A program made the translations under genes and the position numbers. This document shows positions 46,538-59,233 of a stretch of DNA of 64,000 bases, one piece after another (position 1 is the first letter of the stretch; the number at the start of each line of letters is the position of its first letter). Origin of the DNA: Marsupella aquatica (taxonomy: Eukaryota > Marchantiophyta); contig OZ316891.1 in NCBI GenBank assembly GCA_973895155.1, positions 29,574,001-29,638,000 on the forward strand. The letters are read 5' to 3'. The notes beneath the pieces are model-generated. The model had not been told where the DNA came from. It made no database searches and was given only the letters and a program-made list of their open reading frames with translations.

Positions 46538-49500
46538 ATGACGACTGTCAATTGTGGATCTCTTTTGAGTTCTGTCGCACAAGCGACAGCTATTGCAGTG
46601 GTTGGCGGTCATTCGGTTGCTGAGCGTCTGAAGGTGCCGCAGCTCCAGAACAAATCTGCCGTCTCGAGGATACTAAATCGGCGAGGGCTCAGCTCTCTGA
46701 GCAGTTCCGGCCTCAAGGCTGGAAATTCGTCTCCCAAAGTAAGAACTCTTATTGGAATTAAATTGAAAGGTATACGAACGTCATCTCTGAGACGCTAGTC
46801 TGGGTTTGAAGGGTGTTGATGGGAATATTCACAATAGGGGTTCATTTCTTTGGGTTGTTGGCATTCTTGTTCAGACAGATGAGGGACTCAACAACTACTG
46901 CAAGGTCTCTCCAGGACGGCTAGGCTTTGCTCGAGCAACAGCTGTCAATGAAAGCGTCATTGCCCCGAGTGCACCTACCACCCCAGCTCCGCCTGAGCAG
47001 GTTTGTCTGTTTATCCCCCAAGTGCTGATATTGTTCAGTTTTTCTCCTTCCAGGGAAAATTGATAGGGACATCCTGATCACTTTCTTTAATCAATCTCTT
47101 CATAGTTCTTCTTTGGCTTCACCGTTGGATCCTCGCCAGCTAGCAGTTTTGGGGGTTCATTGACAATCCTATGGTCTCGGGGAAAATCCGTCAAGCATAT
47201 CGTTTCTTGGCCAATTCATCCTTCCAAAGGAAATTCTTCAGGTGGACTAGGAATATAAGCAAGGACCTCGATGAGTACGTCTTCTTTGCTGGCACTCTGC
47301 CGTACTAGACCTCGAAGCTCATGGAAGGGAATTTCAAATTCCACCCACCAGAATTATCGGACGATGTGCAGATTTGAGTCGACTATCAGTGTCCCTGGAA
47401 ACATTTTACAAAAAAGATGAATCCAGCGTCTATCTCCTTCTTGCACCATCTTCAGTAACCTGCTGAAATCACTGTTCGTGATTACACTTACTGTTATTTC
47501 GGAAGGCTTGAACTTGCAACTCTTGTTGCATGGTTTGAGCTGCATGATCAATATTGAAAGGAAACATGGCTGAGTAACCCAACCGGAGCACCGTAGAAGG
47601 TTCATAGAATCTATAAACCTGAGTGTTCACTCCGGCTGCAACTTACGTCCATGAATTACCGCCATTCAAACTTCAGGTAGCCCTGGATAGACTATATAGA
47701 GGATCATAGGGTATCTCAGAAAGGCTAACGGCTTACCACTTCTCCATCCAACACAACGGATATGTCAGTACTGGCATCTAGAAGAAGTAGATCATGAACG
47801 TCATTTCTGGTCACTTGTGAGACACGTGGACCTTGAAATTAGTCACTCACACGCTTGTAGTTTGAAGTGACAACCCAGGAAATTAGGAAGCAAAACTAGT
47901 GCACCTTCTCGCAATTGCCTCAACAAACGTTTGACAGACAGAAGAATGCAAACAATTGAGAAAATGTAGAATGTGTATCTGAAGGGGTTCGTGAATGGCA
48001 GGAGACGGACATCAGAGTGTCTAAAATTGCAGAGGATGTTATCACCTTTCGAGGCCAGTGTAACAGCAGATTGAAGTTTGAGGTATGGGTCTCTGATCAT
48101 CGATTTCTGCCTTGTATCGTGTGATACTAATATAGAAAATAAGCCAACTTCTGAGCAAATGTCCTTAATTTTCTGCCTAGACAACTGGTCTTGTCTGATT
48201 TGCCCAAGAAGTTCACATGGAAACTGTGTTCATGCAGATTGAATATGGCATGAACCACGGCTCCACAGAAAATTCCTATCTGATAAAGACTGAAGAGGGT
48301 TATGTACTAATTGACTTACCCGATCAAGCATTTTCTAAAGCTTTTTCAGCAGTACTGGCCGACACTATTGACTTGAAGAGTCTCAAGTACCTGATTCTCG
48401 GACATCTGAGTCCCAAGCGGATTGAAAGTTTGAGTGTTTTGTTGCAGGCTCTCCCAGACCAAGGTTGGTTCTTACAAGTCATTCATGATAATTTTGAGCA
48501 TTTTGTTGACTTTCATGAACATGTTGCACCTTCCATAGACCCTTAAGTTCTCACCGTCACGAAAGCAGCTATGAGAGCTCTTCTCTCTTCAACAGTCTGA
48601 TCTGAACAATTACGGATGTCTCCTGATCAGACACCTTAGAAATTCCAACTCTCGTCCTCAGTGTCTCGACAGTCCCTCAGTGCCCGACTTAAAAGCCCAC
48701 GAAGTACCCCAATTGCAGACTTCGCGGACCACTCTATATTGGAATCTTGTCCCCAAGCAGTTCTCGCAAGAAGAAAACGAACATTTACAAGACATGAACT
48801 TCACATCCAGTCCCTAGGAAATCGTGACAGCTTGGTAGCTTCAGATCTGTGATAAGTTGGCTTTGTCCTCTGTCATTCATAGTCTTTAGATCTGTTGGAG
48901 ATGTGCCTTTCATATCCTAAAGGTGGATGTAACTTTTATCAGCCCTTAAATCAATCAGTGGAGGGCAGGGTGCCAAACTAGATACGAGACGCCTAAAATG
49001 GAAGTACTACTTTGGTCCAAATCATGGAATTTATACACAATGCTATGCTTAAAATTCCTGAGTGCATGAATTTTCATACACTATATCAAGTTAACACGTG
49101 TATGCTACTGACTTAAGTGTATGACTTTGTGTTTTGTCGTGATGGATCAGCTTCCGAACTTCAAATATTTTGCTCCAATCCTGCAGCACAACTCTTGAGC
49201 AAGTCCTTCTCAGAGAGTCCCCCGCCAAAACCCTATTCAGTTAAAACTGTCCGCGCAGGAGACAGACTCGACCTTGGAAGAGGTACCGTGAGTCTGAAGA
49301 TTAGTCCCACTCATCATCGCACTAAAAGACTGCACAAGTGGACTTTGCTTCACATTCTGCAGGATGTTGAAGGCGCTGGATATATTGCTATCAGTTCACC
49401 TCCTCGGATTTGGGGTTCCATTTTGAATTCTGTAATGGAGGAATAGTTGTGAATTTTCAGTGTGGTTGTGGATAAATCATGAGCCATTTTCACTTCAATT

Positions 49501-52500
49501 TAGCACCTTACGAGACTCAGATCCGGAGTGAGTTTAGTAAAGGGTTATTAAAACCAAATATATTGCTCTGCAGGACATGACCTACGTTTTTTCTTGACTC
49601 CAACGCCTCGATGGCCAGATGCGATGTGCACTTATGATTCTGGGACACAGTTGCTTTTCAGTCAAAAGATTTTCAGGTTGAACTTACTTCTTTGTTATCA
49701 ACCTAAGCACGAAAGATTGTGTAATTTGTAATTTGTGAGCAAACCGTCTGTGTCTTTCATCAACCAGTTTCGATGACATTTTGGATGAAAAGTCGTGTCC
49801 GATTGTTTTAGAATTTATTTGAAGATTGTATATTACATATGAATTGTAGCCATGATAATTTTTATGTACTATTTTGTGGAATTATGCTCTAGATAACGTT
49901 TTTTGCAGAAGATTGAAATCGTTTCTCGAGGTGACGAGCGTCCAAGCATAGTGAAAAGGAGTAGATTTTCTGCTGTCCTGAGGCGTTCATAGGAATTACG
50001 TGAACACATAACAGAAGAACGTTAATTCACGAACTGATTTTGTCTGTGTATGCCAGCGCACATGCAAGCGGGTCCAGTGATTTTGATGCTGGAGGTTGGG
50101 ATTTATATGGTGAAGACTGGCGTTATTATTATGATTGCATGCTTGCACCCACACCAATACAGGTGACTGTCAATCATTGCCAATTGTTTGACTTCTATGG
50201 AATTACAACGGACAGATAGTTGTCTTTCAAAATAGCCACCCGATCTGTCTTCTTTACGTTCTCGTACTACTCTTCAAGACAGTTTCTCATGAGACATGGG
50301 TGATCCTATGGACAGATCAAGGCTGCTTTGGACAAGCTTCAAGTTGTTCAACAGTACGCAAAACCCAACTATGGCGGAAAGACAGGTTTTGAAGTTTTGA
50401 AGGTCAGTGGCCATTTAGCTCGGCATCCACGGGGTGCATGGTCTGCAGAAACCAATTGGGCTGAGGCAACGTGGTGGAAAATCACTTTGAATATTTGAAT
50501 TTTGTCCCATCACCTTGCGGTACAATGTGAGACATTGTAAACTTGTGATGGCTTTTGCTGTCCTAACATGACTTCTTACATGATGTACTTATTGTAGACG
50601 CCTAACCAATTTCCTATTCTTTGTTTTCTATTTCTGAAGGCAGATATGATGTACATTGCGTCAAGTGTGCTGGGTGCCTTGAATTTACCAGTCGGTAAGG
50701 CTCCACTGCTGAAGAATTTTGGAACAGAAGAAGGAGTTGTGGTGACAGCTGCTATCTGTCCCCTTCACGGGCCCATTGTGCGGACTTCACTGACTGAGCT
50801 CGTCCGTGAATATAGTGAGGTAAGCCTCCTCACCCTTTTATGATCTCTGGTTGGAGCTAACTTTATTTCAGACACATGCTGTATTCGTGTGGTGTATTAT
50901 ACCTCGTTTACGCCGCTTGGATCCTACTTGCTATTTGATGTTTCCAACTGCCTGTGATGGCAGTAGTCACTGTGATTACGTGTGACCCCCAAAAAGACCA
51001 TCTCAATCCTTTTTCAGAGAACTTTCGTGTTGGCATTTGAGCTTCAGCCTGTATATATCATGTACAAAACTTCCAGTACCAAACGGTTTTGTACCAGCAA
51101 TATTCCAGAAGAATGGCCTTTTCTGTGGGCTCTTATTGGGAAGAAGTCCAGAATTCAATGTGGCTAAGTTAATGATATTTGCATTCTTGTATATGCTGCA
51201 GTGGACGCGAGACAAACTAAAGCAGTTATCAGATTATACTGTTGCTGTGATTTATGCTTCAGCTTATGGAATGACTGCAACCTTGGCCCAGGCCATCAGG
51301 TATGATATTCTGGTTCAAATCACGTACCCCGTTGTCACTTTGTAGTTCCGTTACCGCGCATCCATGAGGATATGGATCGCAAGACTTTTTTTTCTTGTTT
51401 TTCACTTAATGGAGTCTTTATCATCCTCTAAATGTTGCAGAGCAGTTGTAGTCCATGTCAGCGAAATAGCTAACACAAAATGAATCATTGGGTCCATTTG
51501 AAAGTCGAGGGATAAGCAAGGCTGGTGTTGGAGTTGAGATGATCAATGTGGAGATCAGTTCAACCGAGGAGTTTACCGCCTTACTTCAACGTTGTAATGC
51601 GTTTGTGATTGGAAGCCCAACATTGGCAGGGCATCTGCCCACTCCAGTGCAGGTGATTGTCTAATTCCGTTTGTTGACTGGATGCCACCACGAACTTCAA
51701 GCTCCATGATCAACCTGATGTGTCAGAACCATCTACATAATTGTCAGTGTATGCTCGTTGGGTAGGCATTGTTTTTCGACTTCTGGGGCATTATTGTTTT
51801 CAGTTTTGTCTGTCCATAGAACTCGGCATCTCTTTGAAACCGTGTTGAAGTATGCTAACCGACCCAGTTTAGAAAGAAGCAATTCTGACCTACATAGCTT
51901 TGATTTGTACAGAATGCTTTGGGAGTGATTTTGAATGATGACAATGCCAAATCCAAGCCATGTGGGGTGTTTGGTTCTTATGGATGGAGTGGGGAAGCCA
52001 TCGATATTCTTGAAACTCGCCTGAAAGATTGTGGCTTCTCCTTAGCTTTTCCAAGCATACGTAGCAAATTTCGGGTAAGCACATATTCTTAGTCGTGTAA
52101 TTGACTGCTCACTAGAAAAGCCAACATAGGTACTGATTTATATTTTATTCTCCATTAATTTCTTTGATTTGATAGTTTCATTTGACGCCACTGTTGCGAA
52201 ACACTGGCCTGCAGCCCACTGAAGCAACGCTTCAAATCTGCGAAGAAAGCGGGACAGATTTAGCTCAAGCAGTGAAGCGGGCAAAGATAAAGCAACGTTC
52301 AGAGTCTGCTCCTAAATTCACAGTGGCCACCAGTGCAGAACAGGTATGGCTTTTCTCCAAAATTCTTTTGCTCTCAAGCTTTCTGTTTCCCTCACAATGG
52401 CCGTCAGTGATGACTTGTTGGCACGTTTGTGTATCCCAGACAACCATGCATGTTATGACTCTTGAGAAGCCACGAAGTCACGAATCCATTTTTATTGTTG

Positions 52501-54296
52501 GTTTGTAAATCTACAAACAATACTGAATCTTTAAAATTGGTTGTGCCAACCAGATGCCTCCCTTGTTAACAAGTCTTTATTTTTTCAGGAAGAATTCTTG
52601 GTCATCTGAAAAGTAACAGGGTCTAGATGAAAACTCCATGCCTGTTTTGAGGTAGTATGCTGTAATCAGGTGCCTGTCAGCTTACGAACTCATTGTGGCA
52701 GTCGATTTAAAGAATGTTCTAACCTTTGGGTTTGGCTCTCTTAACATTACCTTCTTGCAACCAGGCTGCGGGGAGAGTGGTGGGTTCCTTGTGCGTCTTG
52801 TCAGCAAAAAGTGGGGATGCAGAAAGCGCCATGCTAGCGTCATGGGTGAGCCAAGCAAGTTTTGTTCCTCCTGGACTCACTGTTGCGGTACGTCTCAATA
52901 AAATCTTTCCGCTTATGGGGAAATTAGCTTTCTTCAGTAACAAAGATTTTAGCAGGATTTCTGTTCATCGCACGTATCCTAATGAAAGGCTCCGTTTGTG
53001 ACAATATTTACGTTGTAAAATATGCGGCTAGTTACGGTTCTTTGGGCTTGAGGGACGCGTTTTTTGGAGTCCTTTAAAGGGACACTTATGAATTGCAGGA
53101 GGCGCAGTTGCGAGGTAAGATATTTAGAATTAATATTTCTCTCGCGCTCTTGTTATATGGTAACAAAGGGTCCCAGATAGTGTCTCGGGATTCATGCAGA
53201 ATCTGATTCTTTCAGGTTGCAAAGGAAAGAGCGGTGGAAGGGCTAGTTCTTCCGGGGCGAAAGTTCGTACTCAATGTGCTTGGTCAAAATAAGACTGGTC
53301 CCATTGTGAAACAGCTTTTGAAGCCTTTCAAGCCTGGAGAAACACGTTTTGAAGGGCTTGAAATCACTACAGCAGACAACGGAGGCGTTATCCTCAAGGA
53401 TGCGGTAAGCACCTTTGATTCCTTGGGTATTTCCTATGTGGGTTCAAGTGTGGTCTACAAATTTTATGAAGCGCTTTAGTGCGTCCCTGTCTGACAACCC
53501 CCCTCGCAAGCTTAAGGGATACTTTATCGGGCTGACATGCCCACGTCCATCTATGGGTATCCACAAATTGTAAAAAAATTGTGCCTGGTTTCCTTCTTTC
53601 GATTTCCAGAGCGGCTCGTGAGTGTCATCTTAACTAGATGTTATCGAAACGGTGCATGTAACTGAACCTGTACCTGCAACTGAAAGTGCACTGCAAGCAT
53701 CTATGCTTGGCTTATATATTCCCTCGCTTTGGCCCTTTTCCTCCTTCGTACAGTGTAGACATTCTCCCTACCGAATCTGCTGGACTAAAAAATGGATCCT
53801 TCATTCCCACGAGGCAACAGGCACCAAGTGGAAGACAGTATTCTGCCTGTCGCTGATTTTTGAGGAAGTAGCGATCGGGACGATCTTAGGAACACCAACA
53901 CGTAATTTTCTCATGTGTGACAGATAGCATGGATGGAGTGTACTGTGCAAAGCCGTTTGGAGACTGGCGACCACTGGGTACTCTATGCCACAGTTGAATC
54001 TGGGGCTCTTCAGGTATCTCCTTGTCTTAGTATCGAAGCCTCTTGCCCTGTCTAGAATGCACTTTTACACATCCATCTATGAAACGGTAGAAAATGCCGC
54101 AGTGTGGGTGCCTTGCTGAGAGCAGACCTTGCTGTAGGTCAGACGAATATATGTCTCTCTTGTTATTAGCACTTGTCCTCAGTAATGCTTGCTAAGTAAC
54201 TGGGATCGCTGCTGAAAACTGCCTTTTCGTTTGGCCTTGTAGGATGATAAAGCTGTCACTGCCATTCATTATCGGAAAACAGGAGTCCAGTATTAA
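46538..54296 (+). CDS. FLVA: FLVA: chloroplast flavodiiron protein A
   Basis: Seventeen exons, frame closed, 757 aa: 46538-46738, 46875-47000, 48002-48082, 48238-48463, 49151-49282, 49574-49676, 50057-50162, 50316-50402, 50640-50819, 51202-51299, 51505-51652, 51913-52074, 52176-52343, 52765-52887, 53216-53404, 53924-54013, 54243-54296. A Ser/Arg-rich N-terminus fits a chloroplast transit peptide. Next comes the beta-lactamase-like diiron domain (IEYGMNHGSTENSYLI; FDAGGWDLYGEDWRYYYDC; HGPIVRTSLTELVREYSE), then a flavodoxin-like domain from about 415 (VAVIYASAYGMTATLAQ; VIGSPTLAGHLPTPVQ) and a flavin-reductase domain from about 607 (VVGSLCVLSAKSGDAESAML; ASWVSQASF). With FLVB it moves electrons from photosystem I to O2, protecting PSI in fluctuating light. 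The usual HxExDH ligand motif reads HLSPKR (192-197), as expected for the A/Flv1 branch. Exon 3 was placed from its short conserved KIAEDVITFRGQCNSRLKFE. Confidence 0.95.
47087..47850 (-). pseudogene. Unidentified degenerate coding remnant inside FLVA intron 2
   Basis: Read on the minus strand, intron 2 (47001-48001) contains several protein-like stretches in changing frames. In order they are VTNFKVHVSQVTRNDVHDLL (about 47850), AAGVNTQVYRFYEPSTVL and GYSAMFPFNIDHAAQTMQQE (about 47640-47530), FSRLLKMVQEGDRRWIHLF with CKMFPGTLIVDSNLHIV (about 47465-47350), then, past an in-frame TAA, EFEIPFHELRGLVRQSASKE and DVLIEVLAYIPSPPEEFPLE, and past a TGA, NEPPKLLAGEDPTVKPKKNY ending at TAA 47087. Splice-like GTAAG strings lie between some pieces. 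I do not recognise the family. It could be a decayed host gene or retrocopy, or a transposon fragment. Confidence 0.4.
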
Positions 54297-55883
54297 GCGG
54301 ACAAGGAAACGAAGAAAGTGCTGTACCTTAAGGACACCGTCAAGACTTGCATTTCGTCGACATACTACTTTTGGCTAACTTCTGATAGACTTTTGATGTC
54401 AACAGATAAGAATTGCGTAGTCAAAACGTTGACTGTTGAAGTATTCGTTACTCCCTACCCGTGTAAGATTGCAGCTAAGACAACCTTTCCAATCAGGATG
54501 AATGTAGATAATGATCTCTTGTACCCAGATGAGGGTAACATCCGGTTTAATCCATGTAACCAACGTCCTGTGATAGGATGATATATAGTCGTCTTCATGG
54601 AGAATTCGTATGAATGGAATTTGATGACGCAAGAATCCTTCAGGGAAACTCTTTCTATGTTGAAATTGGCTAAATGGAATTTCGTTTTAGTTAATTTGAT
54701 GACGGGCTAAATGGAGAATTCGTTTTGAGTTCAATTTGATGACGCGAGAATACTTCAGGGAAACTCTTTCTAAGTTGAAATTGATGACGCGAGAACACTT
54801 CCGGAAAACTCTTTCTGAGTTGAACAACCGAGTGTAACGAGGAGCTGAAGATCCTACAAACTTGATGCCACAGCCGATAGAACGTGTAAATGAATTTGAA
54901 CACTCAGCCATAGGGTCAACAAGTTACACAGGTTGACTAAACAGACATTGACAACCCGACATTGACCCCCCGGACATTGACCCCCCAAATAGAATGCTAC
55001 GAACACAATGACCGATCTATTCGAAGATGAAATAAACACCACCGTAAAAAAGAAATGTTCACTCATTTAAAATGCTATGACGGTTCTGTTGAGATGTCGA
55101 GACTTGTTCTTTCTCGAATTCAACTGTTTTCACAAATGCCAATCCAGACATGTTCGAAACTGTGCACAAGGTTCCCTGTGAACCATGGTAGTGTCGTGGT
55201 CTGTAAACCATGGTAGAGTCGAGATTCAAAAGCAGAGAAAAGTAGAGACGATCTTAGGCTTTCGAAAGAAGTGCATTGAAGGAAACTCAGGAGGTTCCAC
55301 CCAGGACGTCGTATTCGACTGACAAATACCCAGTGATCTAGGGTGGTTTCACTCTTCGAAATTGTAGACCTTTTGACAACTAAGCCTACACAGAATGTCA
55401 ACATCTAACTTCGAGCCTGAGGAAGGAAGGACGAGATCGGAAGGCACTGTGACAGGTCCGACAACGCATGAGTTGACTTTGTCCAATCTCTAAAGCTTGG
55501 AAACCCGGGTCCCAAGGACAGTGCTGTAACCTCACAGAGGAGCTCCTTCCGTTTCGGCTTATGCCCCGAAGACCTTTTAGTTACCCCTGTTGTTGAGAGT
55601 TCATCCCGAAGTTCTGACGATAAGGGACATGATTCGAAAAGACCAAGGTGAGAGACTGGATGACCACTTCAAATGCACATATCAATGTCGCAATCACAAG
55701 GGAGAAATCCGGCTGGAAATTACAAGTGTCGGTACAGGGGCCGAGTGTCCCCAATGTTGACACTAGAATTACGATCTCGTTTTCAGAGGTATTCCAAAAT
55801 TGACGGTATATTTGTAACATCTCATCACTACTCTCAGTACCTCCCCAGAGGTAAAAATCCTCACGGCACCACCAAGAACTAAC
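54297..55883. other. Gap between FLVA and RPL13A
   Basis: These two convergent genes are separated by 1.6 kb. It contains three copies of a 46-bp unit (54620-54830), a short triple repeat cattgaccccc (about 54944-54985) and a duplicated aaccatggtag (about 55172 and 55204). No gene seen; FLVA and RPL13A 3' ends must lie in the outer parts. Confidence 0.45.
54620..54830. repeat. Three-copy repeat, about 46-bp unit
   Basis: atttgatgacgcgagaatac followed by ttcagggaaactctttct occurs near 54620, 54733 and 54779 with small changes. The first and second copies are separated by a related gaattcgtttt spacer that is itself partly duplicated. Confidence 0.75.
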
Positions 55884-57083
55884 CTAAGCTTTAGCCTCAG
55901 GCTTGTAGCTAAGAGGCTCAAGAATCTTCTTAACTTCGGAGAGCTGCTCATCAGCCTTCTTAGCAGCCTTAAGACGGAGCTGAATGAGTTGCTTCTTTCT
56001 GTCGTAAAACACCTTCGATTTCTCCTTCCTCTTTACTTCCAATTCCTGTCACAAGAAAACGCCGATTCAGAGAGAGCGACATCGCAAAATCCAGGATCCA
56101 GGGTGATATGCTAACAAGAACAGGAAACCAAGGGAAAGTCCGGGAACTGGAGATAGAGGAGCAGTACCTTGATGGTATCATAATGATGCCATCCTACTTC
56201 GTGAGAAAGTTGCCCGAGGAGGCAAAATTTATGACCGGGTTGAAGCCTCAAGACCCTGCAGGATCACAATTCATTCGGTTGGCAATGGGACAATCGAGGC
56301 ATTTAAGGAGTCGAAATGTTAAGCCAGTCTGTCCAACATGAAAAATTGCAGGCAGTCGCACGAGAAGACGGGACAATAAAGCTAGTCCTGGGGTTCCTTG
56401 ATTGGGTAGACCATTGTTCGTCGCAAGTAGCGTACAACATGAAATATCCAGGATGAGAGCACTTACTTGAGGGCATCGGGGATGACCATTCGCTTTTGCT
56501 TGTCATAAGGCTGTGGGATTCCCTCGTAAGCCTTCAAGCGCTCCAAGGCTGCAGCTCCACGCTTGGTTTTATGAGGAATCATCCTGAAACAGAGTGAGCG
56601 GTAAGGATCATTTCCAACAGTGCATATGGCGCATTACCGGCGAAGAAGAAAGAAACGACTCCTGCAATCTTCACTTTCGATAAGCTGCCACTTACCCCCT
56701 GATTGTCCTCCACAAAATGCGAGAAGGAGCGCGGAAGTGAATGGGACCCTTACTGGGCTTCGTGTTCATCCTCTTTGTCAAGAAACGCAAATACTTCATC
56801 TTTTGACGGACGAGTCCACCGGATAGGCAGATCTCCTCAGTACGCACGACGACCTGCCCAGGTTCAAAAATGACACAGTATGAAACCCTAAAAAGTACTC
56901 TCACTGCCTACGAGGAAAACAACGGCGATCATACAAGCTAGCAGCAGTAAGTCAATTTGCGAAGCTTACCACTCGCTGGCCATTGAGCAGCTCTTTCGCC
57001 AAAATGGACGCCAAGCGGCCCAGCATGTGGTGGCGAGCATCGACCACCACAACTTTAGCACATGCCCCTGACCCGGACACCAT
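55884..57083 (-). CDS. RPL13A: 60S ribosomal protein L13a (uL13)
   Basis: Five exons on the minus strand, in order 57083-56970, 56853-56696, 56583-56467, 56255-56168, 56045-55884, giving 212 aa (plant homologues are about 206). The product starts [20 protein letters not shown] and continues [71 protein letters not shown] and a basic C-terminal helix ([20 protein letters not shown]). It is a structural protein of the large cytosolic subunit. All junctions are GT-AG and conserved in frame. It is transcribed away from RPL21. Animal RPL13A introns carry box C/D snoRNAs; I saw no convincing C/D pair here. Confidence 0.96.
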
Positions 57084-57436
57084 CGTGCCGCCTTCTACCT
57101 CGACTTGGAGGTCCCTTCAATTCTCACCACTGTCCTGCGAGCCGAAATAGGCCGACATCGACAAGATGAGAACCGAGAAACCAGAAGTGCAGAAATCAAA
57201 ATCCAAACCAAAAGAATCACAAATCACGACCAAAACCGAACCAAACGAAGAGGAAATAGAACGAAAGCGAAGATAAATCCAATCCACACCGAAGATCGAA
57301 ACGTGCCGGGCGAGACGGAGAGAGATGCAAGCAGTGGCAGAGCAAGAGACGACGAGCTCACCTCGAGGAAAAGAAAGAGGAAGAGGAAGAATTCGACTCG
57401 AAAAGAGGGAGAGTCTCGAACAAAACGAAACCTTCT
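57084..57436 (-). promoter_or_regulatory. RPL13A leader and promoter region
   Basis: Purine/pyrimidine-biased sequence immediately upstream of the RPL13A start. The plus-strand frame 57105-57794 and minus-strand frame 57117-57446 are compositional, with Lys/Arg- or Ser-rich translations and no domain. No TATA box could be fixed. Confidence 0.45.
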
Positions 57437-57735
57437 TCGCCTCCATTCTCTCTCAAATGAGTATCGTCAGATCTGTGCGATCGTCGCCGCCCGTCTCGGA
57501 GATGCATCTCGATCGTTCATTCTAGGGCACCGTTTACTGTTATTTTACGTTTCTCGAAAACCTGGCTGTATTGAAAGGTTTGGAAACCATTTTACAGGGG
57601 CAAACTTACCCTGTTTAGCCCCGGCAAGGCCAAGTGAAATGTATACCTCCATGCTCTCTCTAATTAGTGTGGTCAGATCTGTGCGATCGTCACCGCCCGT
57701 CTTGAAATCCCAAAATTCTATTCTACGGCACAAGC
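57437..57735. repeat. Direct duplication upstream of RPL13A
   Basis: About 95 bp at 57437-57530, containing gtcagatctgtgcgatcgtc and gccgcccgtct, recurs at about 57641-57735 with roughly 75-80% identity. The first copy also pairs, in inverse orientation, with 59234-59280 near RPL21. Confidence 0.7.
57500..57529 (+). repeat. Left arm of a perfect 30-bp inverted repeat
   Basis: agatgcatctcgatcgttca then ttctagggca. It is the exact reverse complement of 59234-59263, 1.7 kb away. Similarity continues weakly outward (gtcagatct on both sides). It lies about 420 bp upstream of the RPL13A start codon. Confidence 0.85.
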
Positions 57736-58775
57736 ATCACTATATTAAAAAATTAGGGCACCATTTTGAGCTAAGTGGTGCTGTTAAGGGCTGATTGAAA
57801 ACTAGGCAAAAGGAGATGAGAAAACAGGGAATGCTCTAAATCCTAGTTTTGCACTCCCATGAAATTCAGATTTCATAATGATGTTTTCCTAAACGAATAC
57901 ATGACGCCTTAAGGTCATGACAATTAAATATGATTTCAGCAACCTTAATTAAATGTTTTGCCCTTCCAGGGTCCCTTCTACTAGACTTTGGAACCACCTT
58001 TTTGTCACTTACACTATCCCCTAGATAGATATGTAAAGCACTGTAGATTTCCTACAATTCCAAGGCAATTTCTTGGTGATGCGTTGTAAATTGGATGATG
58101 GTGTAGGCTGAGAAGTTCACTTTGGGTAGAAAGGCCTGAAATCCTAAGTTGTTGGGGGCAAAGGGTACTAAATGAAAAATAGTTAAAAATTCTGGACCAA
58201 CTGGGATACTATGGCAACAAATTACAAGACGGTGTTCGAAAAAAACCCAAAAAACTTGTTAACATAGAAATTGTTTCTAAAAATTAGTGTTTGAAGAGAC
58301 CAAAGAACTGAAATACTAAGTTTTCAGGACTGAGCGAGAGAGGCCAGTAGACTTTGAGAATAGAATTTTCCAGCGTTGAGGGCAGCCCTGGATTGGGGTC
58401 AATACCCACTGAGTGGACACATCAAACCCAACCCTCTGGACTTGGGTTGGACAGCCCTAATAGGCTAAAATGGGGTAATACCAAAGGAGAGCGTTGGACA
58501 TTCCTGGGATTCTCCCAAGACTTACAGTCATTACCATAGTGGTTCACCAAACACATTGAGACATGAGATGAAGCACAACTAGGTTAGGCTTGGCAAGCCT
58601 AACCAGCGCAAATCAATTATTTAACTTTTAATGGATCCTATTGAAATGTTAGTTCTTTACTCTCATGGCAGTATCTCTCCTCCAAAACAATGTTCAAATT
58701 TTTGGGTGACAAGTTGATTAGTGGGGGACCTTAAACCCCACTGGCCCCGATGCCAAACCTGGTGGATCCCGATTA
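57736..58775. other. Gene-free stretch between the ribosomal protein genes
   Basis: No coding or transposon protein recognised. It is AT-rich and bounded by the inverted repeat at 57500 and 59234, so it could be the interior of an element or simply spacer DNA. Confidence 0.4.
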
Positions 58776-59045
58776 CTATAATAGATACAAAATGCTTTCA
58801 AAAAAGTAAAACTATCCCACTCCTTTGTCCTCCTTAACCTCATGGCCAAGTGGGCCATTTAAAGTCCATATACTAAGCCAGAGAAGTTTGGGTGTCAATA
58901 GGGAGTGTCACTAAAATAGATACAAAATGCTTTCAAAAAAGTAAAACTATTCCACTCCTCTGTCCTCCTTAACCTCATGGCCAAGTGGGCCGTTTAAAGT
59001 CCATATACTAAGCCAGAGAAGTTTGGGTGTTAATAGGGAGTGTCA
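58776..59045. repeat. 135-bp tandem duplication
   Basis: 58776-58910 and 58911-59045 are near-identical (a handful of substitutions). Both contain atagatacaaaatgctttca and end aatagggagtgtca. High identity indicates a fairly recent duplication. Confidence 0.92.
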
Positions 59046-59233
59046 AAGCATAGCTACAACTCAATTAAGACTCAGGATATAAAAAGCTGGTATGGCCAGG
59101 ACAAAATCACTATGAGCTACTGTAGCTACTAACTTTGACACGCACTAATGTTTGGGAGATGGAATGATCCGATTGGTTAATGCGGAACTTCCCAAATAAC
59201 ATGATTCTTCTTCATTCATACGTGACAAATTGA

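Noticed and set aside
48217-48237. ATG before IEYGMNHG taken as an FLVA start
   Set aside because: It is intron sequence: the conserved KLKFE-like upstream exon (48002-48082) joins in frame at the AG at 48237.
55884-57083. Intronic box C/D snoRNAs in RPL13A, as in animals
   Set aside because: No intron shows a paired C box (RUGAUGA) and D box (CUGA) with terminal stem.
57105-57794. 229-residue plus-strand frame upstream of RPL13A
   Set aside because: It is Lys/Arg/Glu-rich low complexity with no domain, antisense to the RPL13A promoter, and spans a direct duplication.
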